A DNA stretch of 64,000 bases from Xenorhabdus sp014467285. GTDB taxonomy: Bacteria; Pseudomonadota; Gammaproteobacteria; Enterobacterales; Enterobacteriaceae. This document shows positions 27,558 to 35,278 of this stretch, piece after piece. The notes below the pieces were generated by a model, which worked only from the letters and a program-made list of their open reading frames with translations, was not told where the DNA came from and did not search any database. The DNA is taken from assembly GCF_014467285.1 (NCBI RefSeq), contig NZ_NKHR01000007.1, forward strand, positions 1-64,000. Reading direction: 5' to 3'. Both the position numbers and the translations under genes were made by a program. Positions within the stretch are counted from its first letter, which is position 1; each line of letters opens with the position of its first letter.

Positions 27558-27945
27558 CCTGAGATTCATTTAAGAAGGGAACTAAAGTGCCTGAGGCACG
27601 ATCAAAGTTTTTGCTAAAGAAAACAAAATCGTGGAGATCCTCAGGCATGTATAATTTAGAAGAACTTTACTGCTGTGTCGATGACTTTTGCCAAAATGTA
27701 TCCCTCTTTGGCATCAACAGCTCATTGAAAGCGGATTACTCAAACAGCGACGCGAAGCTTCCCTTTCTCTCAGTGAAGTCATAACGATCCTCATTTTATT
27801 CCATATGAGCCATTATCGTGATTTTAAAACGTTTATGCGCTTTTCTTTCGTCATGTAAGGTTAAAACTCAGGGGATCGCTTTTATTGATTCCACCAAAAT
27901 TGCCGTTTGTCACAACCTTCGTATTCCCCACCATAGGGTATTTGG
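27556..27945 (+). mobile_element. IS982-family remnant A
   Basis: The sequence matches remnant B (47379-48033) from its left end (aacctgag) onwards, then diverges after HNLRIPHHRVF. The transposase start is ATG at 27647 (MYNLEELYCCVDDFCQ). Compared with B it has lost 97 bp between two tttat repeats, plus further frame lesions, so it encodes no product. The sequence changes at about 27945 to the unrelated upstream part of the effector island. Confidence 0.85.
27589..27646 (+). repeat. Hairpin ahead of the IS982 transposase start
   Basis: gcctgagg-cacgat pairs with atcgtg-gagat-cctcaggc, giving a 14-bp stem with a 5-base bulge whose last base touches the transposase ATG. The same structure is conserved in remnant B at 47413-47470. 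It may limit transposase translation. Confidence 0.6.
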
Positions 27946-28345
27946 CGCACTGGTGCCAGCCTTCACGCCCAGCGACTGGTCACTGATGTTGTCGCCTGTT
28001 ATAGAGCTGGTGATAGACCGGCCGCAACCGATGCGGTTTTGCCGTCCCGAAGCGTGTAGCGAAGGTAACAGCGAAATCCCGTTTACATTGGGTGATCACT
28101 TGCTGGCAGTCTGGTTACGTTCTCCCTACGGACTGAAAGTGTTAACCAATTCACTGTATTGTGATTTATGGGAAAACCACGGCGAGATGGCGAAACAACT
28201 GGATAAGCCTGAAGGCAGTTTGGAACAACAGATTGAACAATGGTTGCGGCAAAAACTGGAAGCCGGACAACGTATTGAAAAAGTGTCCAGTCGGGATTAC
28301 CTGCTGGCGATAGAACAAGAAAAAGAACAGGAGAAAGATCGATGA
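27945..28345 (+). pseudogene. Unrecognised gene, 5' end lost at the IS982 junction
   Basis: About 130 codons continue in frame from the IS982 remnant: they include SPVIELVIDRPQPMRFCRPE, PFTLGDHLLAVWLRSPYGLK and an acidic/Gln-rich C-terminal helix (EGSLEQQIEQWLRQKLEAG, AIEQEKEQEKDR). The end overlaps the next gene by four bases (ATGA), which shows it was the distal part of a real translated gene. I do not recognise the family. Its position upstream of a probable effector suggests an adaptor or loader protein, but that is only inference. Confidence 0.5.
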
Positions 28346-28575
28346 GTGATGAAAATTCGGTTTATTGCCATGATTGCCAAGCAATACTTAAAAATGATTT
28401 ATATATTGAACTTGTCAGAGACTACACCAATGAGCCTATACCTAATGTGCCTTACACGCTGACAAATAACAAAATGGTGCATTCGGGAACGAGTGATAGT
28501 GATGGGATAAATCTTGAAAAAGGTTTAACCAGTACACCGTTCACCGTAAAAATACATCCTTCTCAGTCGGTTTAG
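28342..28575 (+). CDS. Small protein with a transthyretin-like beta domain
   Basis: The 77-residue product starts in an ATGA overlap with the preceding frame. It has CHDCQAI near the N-terminus and then VRDYTNEPIPNVPYTLTNNK-MVHSGTSDSDGINLEKGL, the pattern of a small beta-sandwich domain (P-I-P-N-V-P-Y ... G-T-S-D-S-D-G) that occurs at the ends of VgrG/PAAR-type secretion proteins and effectors. It could be a complete adaptor or the N-terminus of a truncated effector; the TAG at 28573 is followed by about 100 non-coding bases. Confidence 0.5.
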   Translation: MSDENSVYCHDCQAILKNDLYIELVRDYTNEPIPNVPYTLTNNKMVHSGTSDSDGINLEKGLTSTPFTVKIHPSQSV

Positions 28576-28671
28576 TTGGCGCGCCTCATTAAAAATATAG
28601 ATGAGGTGAATGACGGATATAAACAATAGTAACGGAATGATATTAAATCTATTTTAATCAGAAAGACATAA

Positions 28672-29856
28672 ATGACGGAAGTCTTTAAAAAACATAAATA
28701 CGATGACATAGAGTTGTACAAAAGCACTCAATCAGTGGCCGCGTGTGATTGTCATTTCGAAGAAAAAGATGGAAAACAAATTAAAGTCATTGACGTACCG
28801 ATTCTCACCTGTGAATGTGTTTGGCGCAGGTATCAAAAAGAGGCCGAAGATATTGTTGCACCGGGAGGTAAATTAATCGCTGATCCCATAGAACGCAACC
28901 AAAAAATTAGTGCAGCTTATGCTAAAATTTGGTTGGAAGATAACCGCTTTCAGTGGGCTGGTCTTGCAGCTTTCGCCTCTAAGCAGGTAGGGTGTGGATT
29001 GATGCATGCTTCTACGGTAATGAAAAAAGTGGAAGCGGAGCATGATGCCCGAAAACGCTCGACTAAAGTCATGGAGGAAGCAAAAAAAGAAGTAGATAAT
29101 CCGATGTTTCCTGGTTACCCACCGTTTATTATTGCCAGTGAAAGTGCGGATGATGTTAGTCAAGCTATAGAAGAAACTAGGGAAGCTAGCAAAAATAATC
29201 CAGTACCTGCCGATTTGCCTATTGGTGAAAAAGGATTAGCATACGCAGCAGTCAACCATGTGTATCAAATGATGGCACTGGGAAATACATCGTTATTTCT
29301 AGATGTATATCCGCTGCACGCTTTCTACAAGCAACGTGGGTTAGAGGAACTCAAAACTTGTCTAGGTGCGCGTAAAAATATCTACGGTAATAGCCAATTT
29401 CCAATATTGTGGCCGATAGAGCAAGATAGATTGGAATTTGGTTTTCCTCATAAAGAAATTCTAAAAACCTTTGAAGCGATAGAAGCGGGCAATATTGCTA
29501 AAAGCGTTGAGTATCTCGCCTACCACGAGCAGGTTAATATACTACAACCCTCAATGTACAGTGATAACAGTTTCGTATGGGCATTACGTAGCAACCATTG
29601 GACCTATATCAGCGGTTTGCTTTCTAGTGCATCAGAATCTGTTGAATTAACGCTAACTAGTCAGTGCGCACCTGTTAACGATGGTAGAACTATCAAATTT
29701 ATCGATGACTGGGGATTAGACCTATCCAATATCAACTCACGTATGCCATTCGTTCTCAAGGCGGCAACTCGTTTTAATGAATTGCTAAATGGTAGCAATC
29801 GAGGTTTGATACAAAAATCTATAGAAGAAATTGCTGCAAGAGGCGGTGACAAATGA
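28672..29856 (+). CDS. Putative secreted effector, possible DUF2515-like
   Basis: The 394-residue protein has no signal peptide or clear membrane span. After ACDCHFEE and ILTCECVWRRYQKEA it has ERNQKISAAYAKIWLEDNRF and QWAGLAAFASKQVGCGLMHA, which recalls the core of DUF2515 proteins (N-x-R/K-I-x-x-A-Y ... W-A-x-L-A), then SLFLDVYPLHAFYKQRGLEE. No catalytic signature is recognisable. Its end overlaps the first of four paralogous membrane-anchored genes by ATGA, and a relic of a second copy of its C-terminus precedes the third one. That arrangement is what effector-immunity loci look like; toxicity and secretion are inference. Confidence 0.55.
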   Translation: MTEVFKKHKYDDIELYKSTQSVAACDCHFEEKDGKQIKVIDVPILTCECVWRRYQKEAEDIVAPGGKLIADPIERNQKISAAYAKIWLEDNRFQWAGLAAFASKQVGCGLMHASTVMKKVEAEHDARKRSTKVMEEAKKEVDNPMFPGYPPFIIASESADDVSQAIEETREASKNNPVPADLPIGEKGLAYAAVNHVYQMMALGNTSLFLDVYPLHAFYKQRGLEELKTCLGARKNIYGNSQFPILWPIEQDRLEFGFPHKEILKTFEAIEAGNIAKSVEYLAYHEQVNILQPSMYSDNSFVWALRSNHWTYISGLLSSASESVELTLTSQCAPVNDGRTIKFIDDWGLDLSNINSRMPFVLKAATRFNELLNGSNRGLIQKSIEEIAARGGDK

Positions 29857-30473
29857 GACTGTTACAATCAATAAGCCGACGGCATGGTGGTTTTATCTTA
29901 GCATTGTCAATCGTTCTGGGCTTGGCGATAGCTTATATCTATTATTCCTTTTATTCTCGTGACCCAGAGATAGCTCTGGTGATTGGTGAACCCTACGAGG
30001 CTATGCGGCAGCGATCCAGTGCAGATATTGCTCCACACCTTCCAGACCACGCTTGGTATAATACCCCAAAAACAGATGCACGTTTACGCTTTATCGATCC
30101 CAAATATGGATTTGTTACGCCACCTGCCCGATTTTTTACTGTTATGTTTGATGACGGAATAATCGATGGTGTACGTATGTCGCCACAAATAGAGCCGTTG
30201 CTTTACGACGATGCGATCAAGATAGTGTTATATTTACAAGATCAGTGGCGCAAAACGGGTTGGGAGCCTACCAGAGGATACTATCCCTTAGTTAATACAT
30301 CCGAATTACACGACAGCCTTCGTAAGATGAAAGGTACTGGAATAACCTTTTGGCAAGCAGATGATAAATATCAGATCATGCTGAATGTGGCACGTTTCAA
30401 AGATGACAGACATCCTGATGAAGAGCGATATTTGATTACACTGGCGATTGCCAAGCCGTGGATAAATCAATAA
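29853..30473 (+). CDS. Membrane-anchored putative immunity protein, paralogue 1
   Basis: The 206-residue protein has one N-terminal membrane segment (FILALSIVLGLAIAYIYYSF) with basic residues before it, then a soluble domain predicted to face the periplasm. The conserved core shared with paralogues 2-4 is EIALVIGEPYEAMRQRSS, ARLRFIDPKYGFVTPPARFF and MSPQIEPLLYDDAIKIVL. The family is not one I can name. It overlaps the putative effector by four bases, so the two are translationally coupled. The location of its domain suggests that the effector acts in the periplasm or membrane. Confidence 0.6.
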   Translation: MRLLQSISRRHGGFILALSIVLGLAIAYIYYSFYSRDPEIALVIGEPYEAMRQRSSADIAPHLPDHAWYNTPKTDARLRFIDPKYGFVTPPARFFTVMFDDGIIDGVRMSPQIEPLLYDDAIKIVLYLQDQWRKTGWEPTRGYYPLVNTSELHDSLRKMKGTGITFWQADDKYQIMLNVARFKDDRHPDEERYLITLAIAKPWINQ

Positions 30474-30485
30474 AACAAACTCAGA

Positions 30486-30515
30486 TGGGAGTGAGGATCT
30501 TATTTCTCACACCCA
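30486..30515 (+). repeat. Hairpin between paralogues 1 and 2
   Basis: tgggagtgag pairs with ctcacaccca (one mismatch) across a 10-base loop, just after paralogue 1. A closely related hairpin follows paralogue 3. There is no T tract. Confidence 0.5.
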
Positions 30516-30545
30516 CTCTTCGAATGTTTCAGGATAAGGGATTGA

Positions 30546-31184
30546 ATGAACCTTTCACAACATATAGATCGGCGGCGCAGTGGTTTAATATTAGCATTAT
30601 TAATAGTTCTCGGTTTGACTGTCGTCTATCTCTACCATTCTTTTAATTCCCGTGAACCCGCCGAGATAGCCTTAGTAATCGGTGAACCTTATGAGGCGAT
30701 GCGACAGCGTTCCAGTGCCGAAATTGCCCCACAAGGTGCCAGTAACATCGGGTTCAGAATCCCGAAAACTAATGCACGCTTACGCTTTATCGACCCGAAA
30801 TATGGATTTGTTACCCCTCCGGCTCGATTTTTTTCTGTTTCCTATGAAAATGGAATAATCAATAACATACGCATGTCTCCACAAATCGAACCGTTGCTTT
30901 ATGAAGATGCGATTAAGATTGTGCTGGATTTACAAGATCAGTGGCGCAAAGCAGGATGGGTATTGACCCGAGCGGGCGAATTTCCAGCCTTGGAAAATAC
31001 CCCCGAATGGCATGACACTCTTAGTAATATGAAAGGCCCTGGAAAAACCTACTGGCAAGCTGAGGATCGGTACCAGATCAAGATGAATTTGGGGCGTTTT
31101 AAAGATGACAAACATCCTGACGAAGAACGATATTTAATCACGTTGGCGATTGCCAAACCGTGGGTAAGGAATTATTCAGACTGA
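30546..31184 (+). CDS. Membrane-anchored putative immunity protein, paralogue 2
   Basis: The 212-residue paralogue has the N-terminal anchor LILALLIVLGLTVVYLYHSF and the shared core (EIALVIGEPYEAMRQRSSAE, LRFIDPKYGFVTPPARFF, MSPQIEPLLYEDAIKIVLDL). It differs from paralogue 1 mostly in the segment after the anchor (QGASNIGFRIPKTN) and in the C-terminal third (PALENTPEWHDTLSNMKGPG). Such local divergence within a conserved scaffold is typical of immunity proteins matched to different toxins. Confidence 0.6.
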   Translation: MNLSQHIDRRRSGLILALLIVLGLTVVYLYHSFNSREPAEIALVIGEPYEAMRQRSSAEIAPQGASNIGFRIPKTNARLRFIDPKYGFVTPPARFFSVSYENGIINNIRMSPQIEPLLYEDAIKIVLDLQDQWRKAGWVLTRAGEFPALENTPEWHDTLSNMKGPGKTYWQAEDRYQIKMNLGRFKDDKHPDEERYLITLAIAKPWVRNYSD

Positions 31185-31244
31185 TGCGCTGCGCTTGTCT
31201 TCTCCGATTTACCGGGCTAATGAATTAACTCGATAAATCGGGGA

Positions 31245-31343
31245 GCTGCACAACGTTTTGATGAATTGTTACACAGGAATAGTAAACGAAATTTGATCGG
31301 AAAATTGATACAAGCAATTGCTTCAGAGCGAGGTGTAGAATGA
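31245..31343 (+). pseudogene. Relic of a second effector C-terminus
   Basis: The frame reads AAQRFDELLHRNSKRNLIGK then LIQAIASERGVE and TGA. It aligns with the end of the putative effector (AATRFNELLNGSNRGLIQKS then IEEIAARGGDK). The TGA overlaps the start of paralogue 3 as ATGA, exactly as the intact effector overlaps paralogue 1. No start codon or further effector sequence is present upstream. This shows that the array grew by duplication of effector-immunity modules, or that tails were captured by recombination. Confidence 0.75.
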
Positions 31344-31969
31344 ACCTATTACAATGTATAGGTCTACGACGTGGTAGTTTAATCATAATATTATCCATCA
31401 TTTTTGGTCTGACGATCACCTACCTCTATCATGCCTTTTATTCCCGTGTCCCTGAGATAGCGTTGGTGATCGGTGAGCCTTATGAGGAAATGCGACAACG
31501 TTCTAGTGCTGTTATTGATCCTCATATTCCTGGTCACGCTTGGTATAACACTCCAAAAACGGATACACGCCTACGCTTTATTGACCCCAAATATGAGTTT
31601 GTGACCCCTCCAGCCCGATTTTTTACTGTTATGTTTGATGATGGAATAATCAATAGTGTGCGCATGTCACCACAAATCGAGCCATTACTTTACGATGATG
31701 CGATCAAAATTGTGTTGGATTTACAAGATAAGTGGCACAAAGCGGGTTGGGTACTTACTAAATCTAAAGAACGCCCGGCCTTAGCCAACACTCCTGAATT
31801 GCATGCTCAACTGCGTAGTATGAAAGGGGGGGCTGGAACAACTTTTTGGCAAGCAGGTGAACAGTATCAGATAATGTTAAATATAGCGCTTTTCCAAGAT
31901 GATGATCATCCTGGTGAAGAGCGCTATTTGATCACATTGCAGATTGCCGAGCCGTGGATAAAGCCATAG
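31340..31969 (+). CDS. Membrane-anchored putative immunity protein, paralogue 3
   Basis: The 209-residue paralogue has an N-terminal anchor (LIIILSIIFGLTITYLYHAF) and is most like paralogue 1 in the middle (PGHAWYNTPKTDTRLRFIDP, FFTVMFDDGIINSVRMSPQI). It diverges at the C-terminus (KSKERPALANTPELHAQLRS, MKGGAGTTFWQAGEQYQIML). It starts inside the stop codon of the effector-tail relic and is therefore an orphan immunity gene whose cognate effector has been lost. Confidence 0.6.
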   Translation: MNLLQCIGLRRGSLIIILSIIFGLTITYLYHAFYSRVPEIALVIGEPYEEMRQRSSAVIDPHIPGHAWYNTPKTDTRLRFIDPKYEFVTPPARFFTVMFDDGIINSVRMSPQIEPLLYDDAIKIVLDLQDKWHKAGWVLTKSKERPALANTPELHAQLRSMKGGAGTTFWQAGEQYQIMLNIALFQDDDHPGEERYLITLQIAEPWIKP

Positions 31970-31980
31970 CGTAATCTCAG

Positions 31981-32013
31981 GTGGGTGTGAGAAGATAATA
32001 TTTTCACACCCAC
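31981..32013 (+). repeat. Hairpin between paralogues 3 and 4
   Basis: gtgggtgtga and tcacacccac form a perfect 10-bp stem with a 13-base loop. It matches the hairpin after paralogue 1, so the repeated unit of the array includes this element. It could process or stabilise mRNA; no T tract follows. Confidence 0.6.
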
Positions 32014-32046
32014 TATCTAGGATGTTGCGTCAAATGGGGGTGTCAA

Positions 32047-32613
32047 ATGAAGCTGTTACAAGGCATGGTGCAACAACGTGGGCGTTTAATATTGGCATCA
32101 TTAATCGTTCTAAGTCTGATAGGCATCTATCTCTACCATTCTTTTAATTCCCGTGAATCCGCCGAGATAGCCTTAGTGATCGGTGAACCTTATGAGGAAA
32201 TGCGGCAGCGATCCAGTGCCGCGATTGATCCAGACCTTCCAGGTAAAATTTGGTTTAATATTCCAAAAACAGATGCGCGTTTACGTTTTACCGATCCTAA
32301 ATACGGTTTTGTTACCCCCCTTGCCCGATTCTTTGTTGTTAAGTTCAATGATGGAATAATCGAGAGTGTACACATGTCGCCACAAATAGAGCCGTTGCTT
32401 TACAACGATGCGATCAAGATAGTGTTGGATTTACAAGATCAGTGGTGCAAAGCGGGTTGGGTATTTACTAGGGGATACTAACCCTTGGCTAATACACCAG
32501 AATTACGTGCTCAGCTTCGTAGTTTAAGAGGCCTTGAAGCAACTTATTGGCAAGTCGGTGATCAGTACCAGATCAAACTGGACATACACGACAAAACAAG
32601 GTGTTCATGTTGA
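32047..32613 (+). pseudogene. Fourth immunity paralogue, nonsense and truncated
   Basis: The reading is colinear with the other paralogues to VFTRGY, where TAA at 32479 replaces the TAT that encodes Tyr in paralogue 1. The same frame continues as PLANTPELRAQLRSLRGLEA then TYWQVGDQYQIKLDI, but it ends in unrelated HDKTRCSC, so the C-terminal 25 or so residues are also gone. A truncated 144-residue product could still be made; it would lack about one third of the domain. Confidence 0.8.
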
Positions 32614-32645
32614 AAAGGTCTTGTCGCATTTGGTCATAACCTCCG

Positions 32646-33020
32646 CTAGTCTACCAACTCACGCAGGTGCTGTGCCAACTGGTCAACGGTTTTCTCACCC
32701 GTCGCAGCCTCTACCGTTAAGTTTTCCAGTGTATTGTCGTTATCACGGATCTTAACACCGTTACGGTAGAGAAAGGTCATGGTAACAAAAAATGCGGTGC
32801 GCTTATTGCCATCATTGAAGATATGACCACGAGCAACAGCAACCCAGTAGGTGGCTGCAAGTTCAAAAATGTCTGTTACGCCTTCGTAGTGTGTACGGTT
32901 TTGAACTCGATAGATGAGTGCTTCGGCTCTGCCGGAGTCGGGCATTCCAGCAACGCCGGGAAGCCGCTGCAATATACGATCATGAAAAGCGATAACTTCC
33001 TGTGCGCTGACCCATATCAT
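32646..33020 (-). CDS. doc: Doc-family toxin (Fic fold)
   Basis: The 124-residue toxin starts MIWVSAQEVIAFHDRILQRL and carries the Doc/Fic active-site motif HIFNDGNKRTAFF. Doc of phage P1 phosphorylates EF-Tu and stops translation; the same activity is likely here. The start overlaps the stop of the antitoxin gene (ATGA), as usual for type II pairs. It lies tail to tail with the broken fourth immunity paralogue. Confidence 0.9.
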   Translation of the reverse strand: MIWVSAQEVIAFHDRILQRLPGVAGMPDSGRAEALIYRVQNRTHYEGVTDIFELAATYWVAVARGHIFNDGNKRTAFFVTMTFLYRNGVKIRDNDNTLENLTVEAATGEKTVDQLAQHLRELVD

Positions 33021-33238
33021 CGGTTTGTCAGTGCCTCTACCGTATGCCCATGACGCTGCATTATCGAATCGAACTCTGCATCCAGCTTAGCGTTTTGCCA
33101 AACATCGAATTCTGCTTTACTGATAACGACTACTGAGCTGCCATCTCGACGGGTGATTTCAACAGGTTCGCCGTGAGCTGCTGCATCCAGTACTTCCGCG
33201 ATGTTGGCACGGGCTTGAGTTGAGGTGTATGTACGCAT
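33017..33238 (-). CDS. phd: Phd/YefM-family antitoxin
   Basis: The 73-residue protein starts MRTYTSTQARANIAEVLDAA and has the Phd/YefM DNA-binding N-terminus (GEPVEITRRDGSSVVVISKA-E) and a variable C-terminal toxin-binding tail. It should neutralise the Doc toxin downstream and repress the operon; a TGTACA-type palindrome lies 16 bases upstream of its start codon. Confidence 0.9.
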   Translation of the reverse strand: MRTYTSTQARANIAEVLDAAAHGEPVEITRRDGSSVVVISKAEFDVWQNAKLDAEFDSIMQRHGHTVEALTNR

Positions 33239-33253
33239 AATATGCCTCCAAAT

Positions 33254-33274
33254 ATGTACACATTAATTGTACAT
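33254..33274. promoter_or_regulatory. Palindromic operator upstream of phd-doc
   Basis: atgtaca and tgtacat form a perfect inverted repeat with a 7-base spacer (cattaat). YefM-type antitoxins are known to bind TGTACA cores, and its position upstream of phd fits autoregulation. Confidence 0.65.
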
Positions 33275-33405
33275 GTCTTGGGCGCTTATTCAACTTAATC
33301 AACAACACAGATCTCGGTATGGCTCACCTTTAACCATGACCTTTTTATGCTTTGATATACGCCCTAATCATGCGCTATTGTGATTCGTTCTGTAATGCTC
33401 TGATA

Positions 33406-33442
33406 GTAAAAAAGCCAGATATAACAATATATATCTGGCTTT
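33406..33442 (-). terminator. Terminator downstream of yicC
   Basis: An 11-bp perfect stem (agccagatata / tatatctggct, 33413-33440) is followed on the minus strand by a run of T residues, so it should end yicC transcription. Confidence 0.85.
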
Positions 33443-33470
33443 ATGATTTTCTCTGAATTGCTAAGAAATG

Positions 33471-34334
33471 TTATTCAATATTTTGGATCTGCTCGCGCAT
33501 CTGCTCAATCAGGACTTTCAATTCAATCGCAGAATTTGTCACATCCGCATTAATTGATTTTGACGCCAATGTATTTGATTCGCGGTTAAATTCCTGCATC
33601 ATAAAATCCAGTCGGCGGCCGACGGCTTCTTTCTTCTTCAGGATATTACGCGTTTCTTTGACATGGGCATCCAGACGATCCAATTCTTCCGCTACATCAA
33701 TGCGTTGTGCCAGCAAAAGCAGCTCTTGCTCAAGACGGTTATTCTCTAACTGAATTTGTGCTTCTTCCAGCTTGGTCTGTAAGCGTTCACGTTGCCATTG
33801 CAGGATTGCCGGCATTTGTTCGCGGACTTTAACCACTTCCACGGTAACCGCATCCAAACGCTGTTCGATAAGTGCCTTAAGTGCCTGCCCTTCGGTTTCT
33901 CGGCTTTGGATAAACGCATCCAATGCCAGATCTAACTCCGCCAGTAATTGTGTGCTGATGGTATCCAGATCTTGCTCTTCGGCAGACATGACACCCGGCC
34001 AACGCAGAATATCTGCCGGGTTAATTTCACCTTCATTACTTTGTTGTTTAACCCAGCTTGCGGCTTCGACCAGTTGTTTTGCCAGCTTTTCATTCAGAAT
34101 TAACGAGCCTTGAGCACGGGTATCCAGTTCAAAACGCAGGTTACATTCCACTTTTCCGCGGGTCAGACGGGAACGAATGCGCTCACGGATGACAGGTTCA
34201 AGGCTTCTGAATTGCTCTGGCAGGCGAATATAAGTTTCCAAGTAACGCTGATTGACAGAGCGTAGTTCCCAAGCTGCGTTTCCCCAATCTGCCTTGATAT
34301 CTCGCCGTGCAAAAGCAGTCATACTACGGATCAT
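33471..34334 (-). CDS. yicC: YicC-family endoribonuclease
   Basis: The 287-residue protein matches YicC, an endoribonuclease family implicated in small-RNA decay. It starts MIRSMTAFARRDIKADWGNA, with the family N-terminus (S-M-T-A-F-A-R) and RSVNQRYLETYIRLPEQFR, and has the C-terminal DUF1732 segment RRLDFMMQEFNRESNTLASK-SINADVTNSAIELKVLIEQMREQIQN. It is divergent from rph, as in E. coli, with 125 bases between. Confidence 0.94.
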   Translation of the reverse strand: MIRSMTAFARRDIKADWGNAAWELRSVNQRYLETYIRLPEQFRSLEPVIRERIRSRLTRGKVECNLRFELDTRAQGSLILNEKLAKQLVEAASWVKQQSNEGEINPADILRWPGVMSAEEQDLDTISTQLLAELDLALDAFIQSRETEGQALKALIEQRLDAVTVEVVKVREQMPAILQWQRERLQTKLEEAQIQLENNRLEQELLLLAQRIDVAEELDRLDAHVKETRNILKKKEAVGRRLDFMMQEFNRESNTLASKSINADVTNSAIELKVLIEQMREQIQNIE

Positions 34335-34459
34335 AATTCGTTCCCAATTTATAAAATGTTGGGCAGATTATAGCGCTCCATGTAGATGCAGGATAGGCAT
34401 TCGCCGCTTTAGGCCGTATAATGCGCCCCCAATAATGTTTTAACAGCGGAGATAACACT

Positions 34460-35203
34460 ATGAGCTTAGTAGGAAAGCGTCCGGCGGGAAGAGCAGCAGG
34501 GCAGATGCGTCCTATTAAAATGACCCGTCATTACACCAAACATGCAGAAGGCTCGGTTCTGGTGGAATTTGGGGATACCAAAGTGTTGTGTAATGCCTCC
34601 GTTGAAGAAGGAATTCCACGTTTCCTGAAAGGTCAGGGGCAGGGTTGGATCACAGCCGAATACGGCATGTTGCCACGGGCGACCAATAGCCGTAATGCAC
34701 GCGAAGCTGCCAAAGGTAAACAAACTGGCCGAACGATGGAAATCCAACGCTTAATTGCGCGTTCGCTGCGTGCTGCGGTGGATTTGAAAAAGTTGGGTGA
34801 ATTCACTATTACGCTGGATTGTGATGTGATTCAGGCAGATGGTGGTACTCGTACCGCCGCTATCTCTGGCGCTTGTGTGGCACTGATCGATGCCCTGAAT
34901 AAGTTGGTTGCGGATGGCAAGCTGAAAGAAAGCCCACTGAAAGCGATGGTTGCGGCAGTGTCTGTCGGTATCGTTGAAGGCGAAGGTCGTTGTGATCTGG
35001 AGTATGTCGAGGACTCAGCGGCTGAAACTGATATGAACATTGTCATGATGGATGATGGCAGAATGATTGAGGTGCAGGGCACGGCGGAAGGTGAACCCTT
35101 CAGCCATGATGAACTGCTCTCACTGCTCTCTCTGGCTAAAGAGGGATTAGCAACTATTTTTGAAGCGCAGCGGTATGCCTTGGAACACGAACCATTAAAA
35201 TAA
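34460..35203 (+). CDS. rph: Ribonuclease PH
   Basis: RNase PH is a phosphorolytic 3'-5' exoribonuclease that trims tRNA 3' ends. The 247 residues have RPAGRAAGQMRPIKMTRHYT, the phosphate site region GMLPRATNSRNAREAAKGKQ and LDCDVIQADGGTRTAAISGA. A ggag site precedes the ATG, giving an N-terminus nine residues longer than in E. coli. It appears intact, unlike the frameshifted rph of E. coli K-12. The stop lies 10 bases before the pyrE attenuator. Confidence 0.95.
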   Translation: MSLVGKRPAGRAAGQMRPIKMTRHYTKHAEGSVLVEFGDTKVLCNASVEEGIPRFLKGQGQGWITAEYGMLPRATNSRNAREAAKGKQTGRTMEIQRLIARSLRAAVDLKKLGEFTITLDCDVIQADGGTRTAAISGACVALIDALNKLVADGKLKESPLKAMVAAVSVGIVEGEGRCDLEYVEDSAAETDMNIVMMDDGRMIEVQGTAEGEPFSHDELLSLLSLAKEGLATIFEAQRYALEHEPLK

Positions 35204-35213
35204 TAAATTTATC

Positions 35214-35239
35214 AGGCGGCTGAACAGTCGCCTTTTTTA
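35214..35239 (+). terminator. pyrE attenuator in the rph-pyrE gap
   Basis: aggcggctg-aa-cagtcgcct (one G-T pair) followed by six T residues forms an intrinsic terminator between rph and pyrE. In E. coli this hairpin attenuates pyrE according to UTP supply, because ribosomes closely following RNA polymerase at the end of rph prevent its folding. The rph stop 10 bases upstream preserves that geometry. Confidence 0.85.
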
Positions 35240-35278
35240 TGTCTGCAATATAGTAAAAAACAATGAGGAGAAACTCCA

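Noticed and set aside
32646..33238. Possibility that the Doc gene is the immunity or toxin partner of the paralogue array
   Set aside because: It has its own Phd antitoxin with overlapping start/stop and its own operator, on the opposite strand, so it is a separate module.
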